Shown: in pieces, positions 5,730 to 12,342 of the stretch | Numbering within the stretch: the first letter of the stretch is position 1 | How the letters are laid out: the number at the start of each line of letters is the position of its first letter | Source: an uncultured Clostridia bacterium | GTDB taxonomy: Bacteria; Bacillota; Clostridia; Oscillospirales; CAG-272 | Assembly: GCA_905235755.1 (NCBI GenBank) | Contig: CAJONA010000049.1 | Span: 1 to 13,218, forward strand | DNA length: 13,218 nucleotides | Direction of reading: 5' to 3' | The notes under the pieces: generated by a model | The model's input: the letters and a program-made list of their open reading frames with translations, nothing else | Databases searched by the model: none | What the model was told of the DNA's origin: nothing | Translations under genes and position numbers: made by a program

Positions 5730-7433
5730 TTATTTTATTTTAAAACGCATAATTTTTTTCGTAGTCGTTTTTTCGAATTCCGTTTCTCTGATCTCGATAG
5801 CGCCGATATGTTTGAATATCGGCAGCTTTTTGTTCACATCGGCGACTGTCTTTTCCATCGCCTCATATATTTCATCTTTCGTCTTGCCCTCGAACTTTTC
5901 GTAATTCGGGTAGATCACGGCGGTTATCACGGTCTCTCCGTCGTCTTTCTTCCTTCCGACGACGACGACTTCCGCTATCTCCTCGTTTGCGCTCAGGTAT
6001 TCCTCAAGCTCTTCGGGGAATATGTTCTTGCCGTTTGAAAGCAGGATGATGTTTTTCATTCTTCCCGTAATAAATATGAATTCGTCCTTGTCGATATAAC
6101 CGACGTCCCCTGTCCTGAACCAACCGTCCTCGGTGAACGCCGCCGCTGTCGCCTCGGGATTTTTGTAATATCCGAGCATGACCGCGGGACCGTTTACGAC
6201 AATTTCGCCCGTTTCGTCCGACTCGTCAGCCTTGTCGATGCGCACCTGCATATGCTGAACGCGAAGCCCTGCTGAATGGAGTTTTTTCCAATTGATCGGA
6301 TTTGCGGATATGAGAGGCGCGCATTCCGTTATGCCGTATCCCTCGCAGATATTGATGCCGAACGTGTCGAACTCCTCAACAAGTTCAGGACGGAGCGGCG
6401 CTCCGCCGCATACGATAAAATCAAGCCTGCCGCCGAACGCGTCTATTATCTGCTTGAATATTTTGCGGCGCAAAGAGCGCGGGAAATGTTTTACAACGGG
6501 CATAAGCGATCTTATAGTATCGGTCTTGCCCTTCTTTTCGATCTCCGACCATATCTTTTTATGCATCGTTTCAACATACAGCGGAACGAGTACAAGTCCT
6601 GTCGGTTTATATTTTACAAAATTGCGGATCGTGTTCTTGATGGAATCGTTTATCATCTCGCATGCACCCGTATTCGGGAGTGCTATATGGCTTATCGTGG
6701 ATTCATAAGTATGGTGCGCGGGCAAAACCGACACATACATATCGTCCGGTTTTGTCGACATTATCCAGCAGCTGTCCGTTGCGGCAGTGACGAGATTTCT
6801 TTCACAGAGCATGACGCCCTTGCTCGTTCCCGTCGTTCCCGACGTAAATATGACGGCGCACATCTTTTCCGTATCGACGACGTGTTCCTCCGCCGTTCTG
6901 TCGCCCGCCTCGTATGCCGCTTTGCCGATTTCAAGAAACTCGTCGAACGTCATAAATCTGTCGTCCGGGAACGCGCCGTCGGGTGCCGGTCCTATGCGAA
7001 CGAATTTTTTGACGTCGGGCAAGGAGGCAAACGTCTCGCTGATCTTTTTGTCGAGCGACGGCGTGTATACTATGCACTCGGTGTCGCACATTTTGTTGAA
7101 GCCGACGAACTGCTCGGCGTTGATGTCCTTGTCAAGCGGAATGATGACGCCGCCCGAAGCTATAACTCCGAACTCGGTCGAAAAATAATCGGGGTGCGTG
7201 TCGCCCGTAACGGTCACGAACTTTCCAACAAGTCCGAGTGTGTTCAGCGCCGACGCGACGTAGTTCACACGATCGAGCATCTCGGAAAAAGTGATGACCT
7301 TTTCCGTCTTATTTTCGATATATATATATCTCGGATCATCTCCGTAGCGCTCCGCACACTTTTTGACGCAGTCGTACATACTGTCAAATGTGTTTACCGT
7401 GTGATTTAATTTTTTGCTCTTAAAAATACTCAT
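5730..7433 (-). CDS. AMP-dependent acyl ligase (long-chain acyl-CoA or acyl-ACP synthetase)
   Basis: A 567-residue member of the ANL superfamily. The AMP-binding loop is TSGTTGTSKG (197-206), motif A5 is GYGITE (365-370) and motif A7 is TGD (441-443). The hinge and following region GRMKNIILLSNGKNIFPEELE lies at about 457-477. The C-terminal TTTKKIMR carries the catalytic lysine (K559 or K560). These enzymes activate a fatty acid with ATP to an acyl-adenylate, then transfer it to CoA or to a carrier-protein phosphopantetheine. The immediate downstream ACP suggests acyl-ACP formation. There is no signal peptide once the start at 7433 is used. That start has GGAG at 7441-7444 with 7-base spacing; the frame extends upstream but across the promoter. 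Operon promoter at 7471-7499. Confidence 0.93.
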   Translation of the reverse strand: MSIFKSKKLNHTVNTFDSMYDCVKKCAERYGDDPRYIYIENKTEKVITFSEMLDRVNYVASALNTLGLVGKFVTVTGDTHPDYFSTEFGVIASGGVIIPLDKDINAEQFVGFNKMCDTECIVYTPSLDKKISETFASLPDVKKFVRIGPAPDGAFPDDRFMTFDEFLEIGKAAYEAGDRTAEEHVVDTEKMCAVIFTSGTTGTSKGVMLCERNLVTAATDSCWIMSTKPDDMYVSVLPAHHTYESTISHIALPNTGACEMINDSIKNTIRNFVKYKPTGLVLVPLYVETMHKKIWSEIEKKGKTDTIRSLMPVVKHFPRSLRRKIFKQIIDAFGGRLDFIVCGGAPLRPELVEEFDTFGINICEGYGITECAPLISANPINWKKLHSAGLRVQHMQVRIDKADESDETGEIVVNGPAVMLGYYKNPEATAAAFTEDGWFRTGDVGYIDKDEFIFITGRMKNIILLSNGKNIFPEELEEYLSANEEIAEVVVVGRKKDDGETVITAVIYPNYEKFEGKTKDEIYEAMEKTVADVNKKLPIFKHIGAIEIRETEFEKTTTKKIMRFKIK

Positions 7434-7470
7434 TATAGATCTCCGCAGCACTTTCCGTGAAAACACTTTT

Positions 7471-7499
7471 ATTATACAAAAAAAACAACATATTGTCAA
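7471..7499 (-). promoter_or_regulatory. sigma-A promoter for the acyl ligase-ACP operon
   Basis: Perfect TTGACA (7494-7499) and perfect TATAAT (7471-7476) with a 17-base spacer on the minus strand. A second TTGACA-like box lies 18 bases further upstream (7512-7517) without a matching -10. Confidence 0.92.
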
Positions 7500-7560
7500 T
7501 AAGAAAATTTTTGTCAATTATGTATGTATATACAACGACTCGCGCCGCCATATGGGGACA

Positions 7561-7594
7561 AAAAAACAGTCGGGCATTTTCACCCGACTGTTTT
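7561..7594 (-). terminator. intrinsic terminator after rubredoxin gene
   Basis: A 12-bp stem AAAACAGTCGGG/CCCGACTGTTTT (7563-7574 with 7583-7594) with an 8-base loop and a T run on the minus strand, 5 bases after the rubredoxin stop codon. Confidence 0.92.
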
Positions 7595-7599
7595 GAGAT

Positions 7600-7764
7600 T
7601 TACGCTTTTTCAAACATATCCTTTGAAATTCCGCACACGGGGCATACCCAATCATCGGGTATATCCTCAAAAGGCGTTCCGGGAGCGATACCGCCGTCGG
7701 GATCGCCGACCTCGGGATCATAAACATAACCGCACGGGCACACATATTTATCCGTTTTATCCAT
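7600..7764 (-). CDS. rubredoxin with an unusual first metal knuckle
   Basis: A 54-residue iron-sulfur electron carrier of typical rubredoxin length. The body is canonical: GYVYDPEVGDPDGGIAPGT (12-30), FEDIPDDWVCPVCG (32-45), with the second knuckle C41-P-V-C44. The first knuckle is C9-P-C11, one residue shorter than the family C-x2-C. The missing residue is a whole codon, so the frame is intact and a simple sequencing slip is unlikely. Cytoplasmic electron transfer, for example to oxygen-detoxifying enzymes or rubrerythrin, is the family role; the partner is not in the window. A strong ribosome binding site AAGGAGGA (7773-7780) sets the start. The gene is monocistronic with its own promoter and terminator. 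Confidence 0.95.
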   Translation of the reverse strand: MDKTDKYVCPCGYVYDPEVGDPDGGIAPGTPFEDIPDDWVCPVCGISKDMFEKA

Positions 7765-7796
7765 AAAATAAGTCCTCCTTATGTAAGATTGATTTC

Positions 7797-7825
7797 ATTA
7801 TATATAATATCCGCGCATTTGTCAA
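7797..7825 (-). promoter_or_regulatory. sigma-A promoter for rubredoxin
   Basis: Perfect TTGACA (7820-7825) and TATAAT (7797-7802) on the minus strand, 17-base spacer, placing the start site just upstream of the ribosome binding site. Confidence 0.92.
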
Positions 7826-8080
7826 GCGGGAAAAAGCTTTTACACCGCTCGTCGTTCCGCGCGCGGCTGCTGTGCCGCTCAGCGTGACAGATCAGAGAAT
7901 GCCGCGCGATAATCGCGTCAGCGCGCCTACGCTTGCGGCTTTGCGCACGAGCCGTATCACGGCTTTTTCTTCTTTTAATTTTGCGACGGGTAACCCTTGC
8001 GCAGAAGGAGCGGATGCGACGACCGTTCAGGTCGTTTTCAGAATCCGCCTTTCGAATCCCCACTCCCAATTTCTCTATGC
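7826..8080. other. gene-free, GC-rich repeat-like stretch
   Basis: No convincing gene. It contains a 6-bp hairpin AGCCGT/ACGGCT followed by five T (7950-7968), terminator-like on the plus strand but with no plus-strand gene before it. A hairpin ACGACC/GGTCGT lies at about 8019-8035. The motif AAGGAGCGGATGCGACGAC (8005-8023) recurs with one base missing at 5196-5213. This suggests another member of the dispersed repeats seen at 4661-5400. Confidence 0.5.
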
Positions 8081-8115
8081 AAAAAAAATATCTTCGCCGC
8101 AAAAGCGGCGAAGAT
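8081..8115 (-). terminator. intrinsic terminator after tRNA-Arg
   Basis: Perfect 11-bp stem ATCTTCGCCGC/GCGGCGAAGAT with an AAAA loop, followed on the minus strand by eight T. It lies 5 bases after the tRNA CCA end. Confidence 0.93.
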
Positions 8116-8120
8116 GTTTT

Positions 8121-8196
8121 TGGCGCGCCTGGGGGGATTCGAACCCTCGACCTACCGGTTCGTAGCCGGGCACTCTATCCACTGAGCTACAGGCGC
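8121..8196 (-). tRNA. tRNA-Arg(ACG)
   Basis: Minus-strand cloverleaf with acceptor GCGCCTG/CAGGCGC, discriminator G, encoded CCA (8121-8123) and D arm GCTC...GAGT. The anticodon loop CTACGAA gives ACG, normally read as ICG after deamination. The T loop is TTCGAAT. The T stem has one A-C mismatch. It has its own promoter and terminator. Confidence 0.96.
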
Positions 8197-8214
8197 ATTA
8201 TTTCGTACTTGACT

Positions 8215-8243
8215 ATTTTATCACAACATTTTCAAAATGTCAA
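8215..8243 (-). promoter_or_regulatory. sigma-A promoter for tRNA-Arg
   Basis: TTGACA (8238-8243), 17-base spacer, TAAAAT (8215-8220) on the minus strand, about 20 bases before the mature tRNA 5' end. Confidence 0.88.
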
Positions 8244-8298
8244 CACAAAATCATTAAAAAATTTTTTAAATTTTCATGAAAAATTTTTCCGAAAAATA

Positions 8299-8327
8299 TT
8301 GCCAAATCCGAACATATTTGATATAAT
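8299..8327 (+). promoter_or_regulatory. sigma-A promoter for the SGNH/RCC1-repeat operon
   Basis: TTGCCA (8299-8304), 17-base spacer, perfect TATAAT (8322-8327). It leaves an AT-rich leader of nearly 100 bases before the start at 8431. I see no recognisable riboswitch there. Confidence 0.82.
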
Positions 8328-8430
8328 ACATGTGTATACAAATTCAAAATATGATTTTATACATTTGCATAACGAATATTTTTTCACTCGTGCGGAGATA
8401 GATAAAACAAAAAATCTGTCAAGGTGCGAA

Positions 8431-9129
8431 ATGTTTAAAATAAAATTTATAAATACCCTGCTCGTTTTGATCGCTGTCACCATGCTGATAACCTTGGCGG
8501 CGCCGCACGTATCGGCGGAAAACGGTGACATCGAAGCGATAATGAACGAAGTCGTTTTTTTCGGAGATTCGACGACCGCGCATCTCGCTGTGCGCGGCGG
8601 CATACCGAAAGAACGTGTGTGGTCCGGATACGGCAGCACTCTGCTATACACATCGGTGCTCGAACGGTCCGTCTGCATCGACGGCGAGATGATGTCGATC
8701 TTTGAGGCGGCAAAAAAATTCAGTCCGAAAATACTCGTCATAACGATCGGCGCGTCGGGCGGCGCGGGATTTTTAAAAGAACGGGATTTCAAGCAGATAT
8801 ACAAGAAGCTGCTTGTCGGCGTGAAAATGTCATCGCCGAGCACAAAGATAATCGTTCAGTCGATCCTTCCATTGTCGGACAAGTCTGTCAAATATTATAA
8901 AAAACTGACGAAGCAGTCAGTCGCAACGGCGAACGTATGGATAAAAGAAGTCTGCGACGAGCTTCATGTCCCGTATTTGAACACACACGATCTTCTGATC
9001 GATAAAAGCGGCTATCTCAAAGCGGGATTTCAAAACGACGAGTATTTGCATTTAACGTCGGCAGCGTATAATATCATATTGAATAATTTGAAAAATTATA
9101 TTTTTAATAATATTGATACTTTTAAATAG
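8431..9129 (+). CDS. secreted SGNH/GDSL-hydrolase-like protein
   Basis: A 232-residue protein. Residues 1-29 are a signal peptide (positive start, long hydrophobic core, PHVSA|E), so it is exported. The SGNH block I is FFGDSTT (43-49), with S47 as nucleophile. The C-terminal block V is D203-E-Y-L-H207-L-T, supplying Asp and His. The block III Asn (usually in a G-x-N motif) appears to be replaced in TIGASGGAGF (105-114), where Ser109 stands near its expected place. SGNH proteins are esterases or acyl/acetyl hydrolases acting on carbohydrates, lipids or peptidoglycan; the substrate here is unknown. AAGGTG lies 4 bases before the ATG. The next gene starts 22 bases after its stop, indicating an operon. 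Confidence 0.85.
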   Translation: MFKIKFINTLLVLIAVTMLITLAAPHVSAENGDIEAIMNEVVFFGDSTTAHLAVRGGIPKERVWSGYGSTLLYTSVLERSVCIDGEMMSIFEAAKKFSPKILVITIGASGGAGFLKERDFKQIYKKLLVGVKMSSPSTKIIVQSILPLSDKSVKYYKKLTKQSVATANVWIKEVCDELHVPYLNTHDLLIDKSGYLKAGFQNDEYLHLTSAAYNIILNNLKNYIFNNIDTFK

Positions 9130-9151
9130 TTCAATGTTTAAGGAGCTGAAA

Positions 9152-10264
9152 ATGTCAAAATTCCTCGGTAAAAAAATCAAGGTCATTGCTGTAATAATCG
9201 GTGCAGTCGGCGCCGTCGCGTGCCTCGTCATGGCGTTTTTGTCGCTAAGCAATTATAGCGATTATGCCGGTCTGTTTTCTTGGATCTTCCTTGCCATCGC
9301 ATTCTTGCTTTTGATGCTGCCGATGTTCGTAATCGGCTCGATGATAATCGAGCTCAACGAACAGCGCGAAAAAATCCAGCTCCTTTCGGATAAGCTCGCA
9401 AAAGTATCGAAAATGGTAATGCACGAGTCGATCGACAAGTATTCCCCCTCCGGAAAGATCAGGCTGCCGCAGCAAAGCCAAGTACCCATAGGCCGCGACG
9501 CATATCAGTCTCAGGACGTACCGAACAGCGGCTCGTACGGCATATCGACTCAACCACGTTTCTCGTCCAAAGCTGACGATTTTACTCGCTCGTTGACGCC
9601 GCAGCAGGCGGAAAGCGGCGGCGCTGTCTCAATGGACGCTTTGTCATTCGAGCCGTCCGAAGCGCTCAGAGGTGCGTTCCGAAAAACATCTTCGGAGATA
9701 CCGCAAGAGCCTTCGTTTGCCACGACAGGTCTAAACACTTATGAGGTAAACCGCAGAAGCGGAAAAATAACCAAGAATATTGCCAGTGATATGGCGACTA
9801 TCGCCGCGGGCGGTCTTCATTCTGCCGTCGTATTTTCGAGCGGCAGAGTTGCCGCCTTCGGATTGACTACATACGGTCAGTGCAACGTTGAAAACTGGGG
9901 AAATATCGTTGCGGTAGCCGCAGGAAATCATCACACGGTAGGTCTTATGTCAAACGGCAGATGCGTTGCGACGGGTTACAACGGTTACGGGCAGTGCAAT
10001 GTCGAAAGCTGGACAAACATATGCCAGATCGCGGCGGGTATCGGCCACTCGGTCGGGCTTTGTGAAAACGGCACCTGCGTTGCAACGGGCTATAACGGAT
10101 ACGGTCAGTGCAACGTACAAGAGTGGCACAATATCGTTGCCATATCCGCCGGAAGAAACCACACTCTCGGTCTTATGTCAAACGGACGAGTGGTAGCTGT
10201 AGGCGACGACTCTCAAGGTCAGTGCAGAACGGAAGATCTGACCGGCGTCAAGATCAGAAGCTGA
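9152..10264 (+). CDS. membrane-anchored protein with RCC1-like repeats
   Basis: A 370-residue protein. Two transmembrane helices (about 10-32 and 41-63) are followed by a short charged, coiled-coil-like segment (64-88). Next comes a Ser/Gln/Pro-rich linker of low complexity (95-210), then four RCC1-type units of about 39 residues (213-370). Each unit follows the pattern I-x-A-G-x-x-H-[ST]-x-G-L-x-x-N-G-x-V-A-x-G-x-x-x-x-G-Q-C. RCC1 units are propeller blades and usually come in sets of six or seven, so four would make only a partial propeller. Function is unknown; binding of a partner or glycan is inference. The start at 9152 is set by AAGGAG (9140-9145). It shares a transcript with the upstream SGNH protein and ends in a strong terminator. 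Confidence 0.88.
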   Translation: MSKFLGKKIKVIAVIIGAVGAVACLVMAFLSLSNYSDYAGLFSWIFLAIAFLLLMLPMFVIGSMIIELNEQREKIQLLSDKLAKVSKMVMHESIDKYSPSGKIRLPQQSQVPIGRDAYQSQDVPNSGSYGISTQPRFSSKADDFTRSLTPQQAESGGAVSMDALSFEPSEALRGAFRKTSSEIPQEPSFATTGLNTYEVNRRSGKITKNIASDMATIAAGGLHSAVVFSSGRVAAFGLTTYGQCNVENWGNIVAVAAGNHHTVGLMSNGRCVATGYNGYGQCNVESWTNICQIAAGIGHSVGLCENGTCVATGYNGYGQCNVQEWHNIVAISAGRNHTLGLMSNGRVVAVGDDSQGQCRTEDLTGVKIRS

Positions 10265-10280
10265 TAAAAACGTTTTAAAA

Positions 10281-10310
10281 ACCCTGCGGGAATCTCCGCA
10301 GGGTTTTTTT
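10281..10310 (+). terminator. terminator between convergent RCC1-repeat and xylanase genes
   Basis: Perfect 9-bp stem ACCCTGCGG/CCGCAGGGT with a 6-base loop and seven T. The A-rich left side would also terminate the minus-strand xylanase transcript, whose stop codon is at 10312. Confidence 0.92.
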
Positions 10311-10311
10311 A

Positions 10312-11634
10312 TCAAATTTTTATCTTTATATCGCGCGTGCCGCCCTTTGACAGCGAGATATTTCTCTCTACCGTTTTTCCGTCTGCATATATCTTGATAT
10401 TGTAATCGCCGTAAAACCCACGGAACGTCGCCTTACCGTCGACAGCTTTTGTCGTCAGAGAGGTGTGCCACTCTTCGCGGATCAGGCGTTTGAGGGCATG
10501 GTAGACGGGCTTTTTTGTCATATCAAAGCGCATGAGCGCTCCGTAATAAACATTTTCGCCCTTCGTCATATCGCCGGGTGCGCCACCGTCCGGCATAAAT
10601 CCGTAGCCGTCTACAAGATTCCAGTATATTATAGCGTCCATCGCGGGATAGGAAAACAGCACTTTGTACAGGTTTTCGGTCAGCTCCGCCTGAATTTCCT
10701 CGTTTTCGGAATTTGTGTCGCGCGCGGGTATCGTCATCTCCGTTATCTGTAGCGAGCGCCCGAAGCGCGAGAACAAGTCGAGCAGTTCGCGCAGGCGTCG
10801 CGGGTTGAATTTTTGGCGAGCGTGCAGCGGCTCGGCTTCCTGCGGGAAGAAGCAGTGGAACTGCATCCCTATCGTGTCGAGATGCGTTATGCCGTTACGG
10901 AGAAGCCGCTCTATCTGCATATAGTAATAATTTCGGTTGTGCGACGTCGGATCCCAGACGTTGTAGTCGTTGATGATAAGTCGGTTGTTCGGAAAGTATT
11001 TGTCGGAGGCAAGGTAGCTCCATTCGAGGAAATCGTCCTCCATAAAGAACGCCGATTTGTGTGACGACATCAGCGTTTCGTTTGTGACCTCATAGCTCGG
11101 TATCACGTCCGCATAGCGCGCCGCGATCACTTCAAAGCGCCGCTCGAGCTTTGCCTTTATCTCCGGTACGGACAGATCCTTCACCCAATCGGGCGTGAAC
11201 GCGTCGTAGTTCAGACAGTGGCATTTCGGCTCGATGCCGTGTTCCGCGCAGTAATCAAGGCACAGATCTATCGCGGGGCGGCGGTACATCTTGGACGAGC
11301 TTTTGTCGAAACGGTATTCGCCTTCGCGTGGCTCGACGCTGTTCCAATAGAACGGGAGCGTCGCTAGATTGAACAGCTCGGCGAAGCTCTCGCGGTAAAG
11401 CGCGTTTTGTTCTTCGGTATCAAATTCATCGAGCATAAAAATGTTCGCGCCGAATTTAAACTCATGCCCCGTCTGCTCTATCTCGACTGAAATGTCTTCC
11501 GGCAGAGCGCTGTCGCTCTCAAAGACAAGTGTGCAGTCGCCCTTGCGGTATTTTTCGATGCCATCTTTCACCGCGGCATCGTTCTCCGCCTTTTGCTCGT
11601 CAAAATATTTCATCACATCGTCGCGTCTTGACAT
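10312..11634 (-). CDS. GH10 endo-1,4-beta-xylanase, intracellular type
   Basis: A 440-residue glycoside hydrolase of family 10. The acid/base is E186 in YEVTNETL (181-188) and the nucleophile is E299 in LQITEMT (295-301). FGANIFM (61-67), NSVEPREGEYRFD (98-110), GMQFH (256-260) and YWNLVDGYGF (337-346) also fit. The canonical HTLVWH strand reads CHCLNYD (138-144), a divergent active-site wall. About 60 N-terminal residues and about 50 C-terminal residues form small beta-rich extensions seen in some gut GH10 enzymes. There is no signal peptide, so it probably hydrolyses imported xylo-oligosaccharides in the cytoplasm. An upstream in-frame GTG (11646) overlaps the ribosome binding site GGAG (11641-11644). 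The ATG at 11634 with 6-base spacing is preferred. Confidence 0.93.
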   Translation of the reverse strand: MSRRDDVMKYFDEQKAENDAAVKDGIEKYRKGDCTLVFESDSALPEDISVEIEQTGHEFKFGANIFMLDEFDTEEQNALYRESFAELFNLATLPFYWNSVEPREGEYRFDKSSSKMYRRPAIDLCLDYCAEHGIEPKCHCLNYDAFTPDWVKDLSVPEIKAKLERRFEVIAARYADVIPSYEVTNETLMSSHKSAFFMEDDFLEWSYLASDKYFPNNRLIINDYNVWDPTSHNRNYYYMQIERLLRNGITHLDTIGMQFHCFFPQEAEPLHARQKFNPRRLRELLDLFSRFGRSLQITEMTIPARDTNSENEEIQAELTENLYKVLFSYPAMDAIIYWNLVDGYGFMPDGGAPGDMTKGENVYYGALMRFDMTKKPVYHALKRLIREEWHTSLTTKAVDGKATFRGFYGDYNIKIYADGKTVERNISLSKGGTRDIKIKI

Positions 11635-11659
11635 AATTTTCTCCACGCATTTTTCTTAA

Positions 11660-11688
11660 ATTATATAACATCTCCGCGCTAAAATCAA
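11660..11688 (-). promoter_or_regulatory. sigma-A promoter for the xylanase gene
   Basis: TTGATT (11683-11688), 17-base spacer, perfect TATAAT (11660-11665) on the minus strand, with a very short leader before the ribosome binding site. Confidence 0.85.
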
Positions 11689-11699
11689 CATCATTTAGG

Positions 11700-11743
11700 A
11701 AAAAGGCAGATAAAGAAATAAAATTCTCCACCTGCCTTTTTTG
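11700..11743. terminator. orphan terminator-like hairpin
   Basis: Arms AAAAAAGGCAG and CTGCCTTTTTT enclose a 22-base loop, with T runs on both strands. No gene on either strand ends here: the xylanase promoter lies to the left and a gene-free stretch to the right. It may end a short minus-strand RNA from the 11787-11930 region, or be a relic. Confidence 0.5.
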
Positions 11744-11786
11744 ATTTTACAAATATTGATCCTCCGCAAATTAATATTCAAAAATC

Positions 11787-11869
11787 TTTTATACCGTCTT
11801 CGCTATAAACATTGTGAGCCCGTCGGATTACCGAATGGAATGTGCGGAGCACTCCTCAACGGTATAAAA
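11787..11869. repeat. 83-bp element bounded by 11-bp perfect inverted repeats
   Basis: TTTTATACCGT (11787-11797) and ACGGTATAAAA (11859-11869) are exact reverse complements. The interior carries further short pairings, for example ACATT with AATGT and GTGC/GCAC around TCC on the minus strand. It could be a miniature inverted-repeat element or a structured RNA closed by a long basal stem. No clear target-site duplication is seen. The rest of 11744-12000 shows no supported gene. Confidence 0.6.
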
Positions 11870-11961
11870 TAATCGATCGCCCTCTTGTTCGGCAAAAGTT
11901 CTTTTATCCCGACGTTTTTCATCCGAAATCGCAAATTATTACCGCAATGTGTTGTAATTTA

Positions 11962-11990
11962 TTGACATTTTTCAAAGCAAAATATAAACT
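11962..11990 (+). promoter_or_regulatory. candidate promoter for the small membrane protein gene
   Basis: Perfect TTGACA (11962-11967), 17-base spacer and TAAACT (11985-11990), an imperfect -10. Several further AT-rich candidates follow up to 12018, so the exact -10 is uncertain. Confidence 0.6.
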
Positions 11991-12040
11991 GCATATAGTA
12001 TATTATATACATAATTATATTAACATAAGGAGAACCGACT

Positions 12041-12268
12041 ATGGAAAACAGAACAGCAAGATTTTTACTTACATTCTTTCTCGGCTGGATAGGAAGCTTG
12101 ATAATCAATCACACCAGTCTCAAACCCGAAGGATTCACAAGCAGAACAGGCTTGTACTTCTTCTTGTTCGCAATAACGTTCGGAATTTACGGACTTGTCG
12201 CTTCGATCTGCAACTTCTCTTTTGATCCGTCCAAAGACAAAAATATCGGCTACAAGAAAGACAAATAA
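12041..12268 (+). CDS. small two-helix membrane protein (TM2-like)
   Basis: A 75-residue protein with two membrane segments (about 6-23 and 35-57) joined by a conserved-looking polar loop NHTSLKPEGFTSRT (23-36). The tail is hydrophilic and ends in lysines. The first helix, ARFLLTFFLGWIGSLI, resembles the first helix of TM2-domain proteins. Similar proteins are familiar from Clostridia as uncharacterised; I know no function. AAGGAG at 12027-12032 with 8-base spacing supports the ATG. It is monocistronic, ending in two hairpins in tandem. Confidence 0.85.
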   Translation: MENRTARFLLTFFLGWIGSLIINHTSLKPEGFTSRTGLYFFLFAITFGIYGLVASICNFSFDPSKDKNIGYKKDK

Positions 12269-12275
12269 TATTTTG

Positions 12276-12307
12276 CCCTTTGCCTTCATTTCGGCAAAGG
12301 GTTTTTT
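12276..12307 (+). terminator. intrinsic terminator after small membrane protein gene
   Basis: Perfect 9-bp stem CCCTTTGCC/GGCAAAGGG with an 8-base loop and six T, starting 7 bases after the stop codon. Confidence 0.93.
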
Positions 12308-12314
12308 ATTGTTC

Positions 12315-12342
12315 AAAAAAGCACGCTTCGGCGTGCTTTTTT
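12315..12342. terminator. second, symmetric terminator hairpin
   Basis: AAAAAAGCACGC, a TTCG tetraloop, then GCGTGCTTTTTT: a fully symmetric hairpin with tails that could terminate on either strand. It backs up the preceding terminator on the plus strand and could stop minus-strand read-through from tRNA-Leu. Confidence 0.85.

Noticed and set aside
6276..7409. 377-residue plus-strand frame
   Set aside because: Antisense shadow of the acyl ligase; Arg- and aromatic-rich composition and no known motif.
7933..9129. 398-residue frame extending the SGNH gene upstream
   Set aside because: It reads through the tRNA-Arg region and the promoter; the signal peptide and AAGGTG ribosome binding site fix the start at 8431.
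9840..10240. DNA-level tandem repeats suggesting a CRISPR or minisatellite
   Set aside because: The repeats are diverged codons for the RCC1-like protein units, in frame at about 39-residue spacing.
11803..11922. 39-residue minus-strand frame starting MKNVGIKELLPNK
   Set aside because: No ribosome binding site, no recognised family, and it runs through the 83-bp inverted-repeat element.
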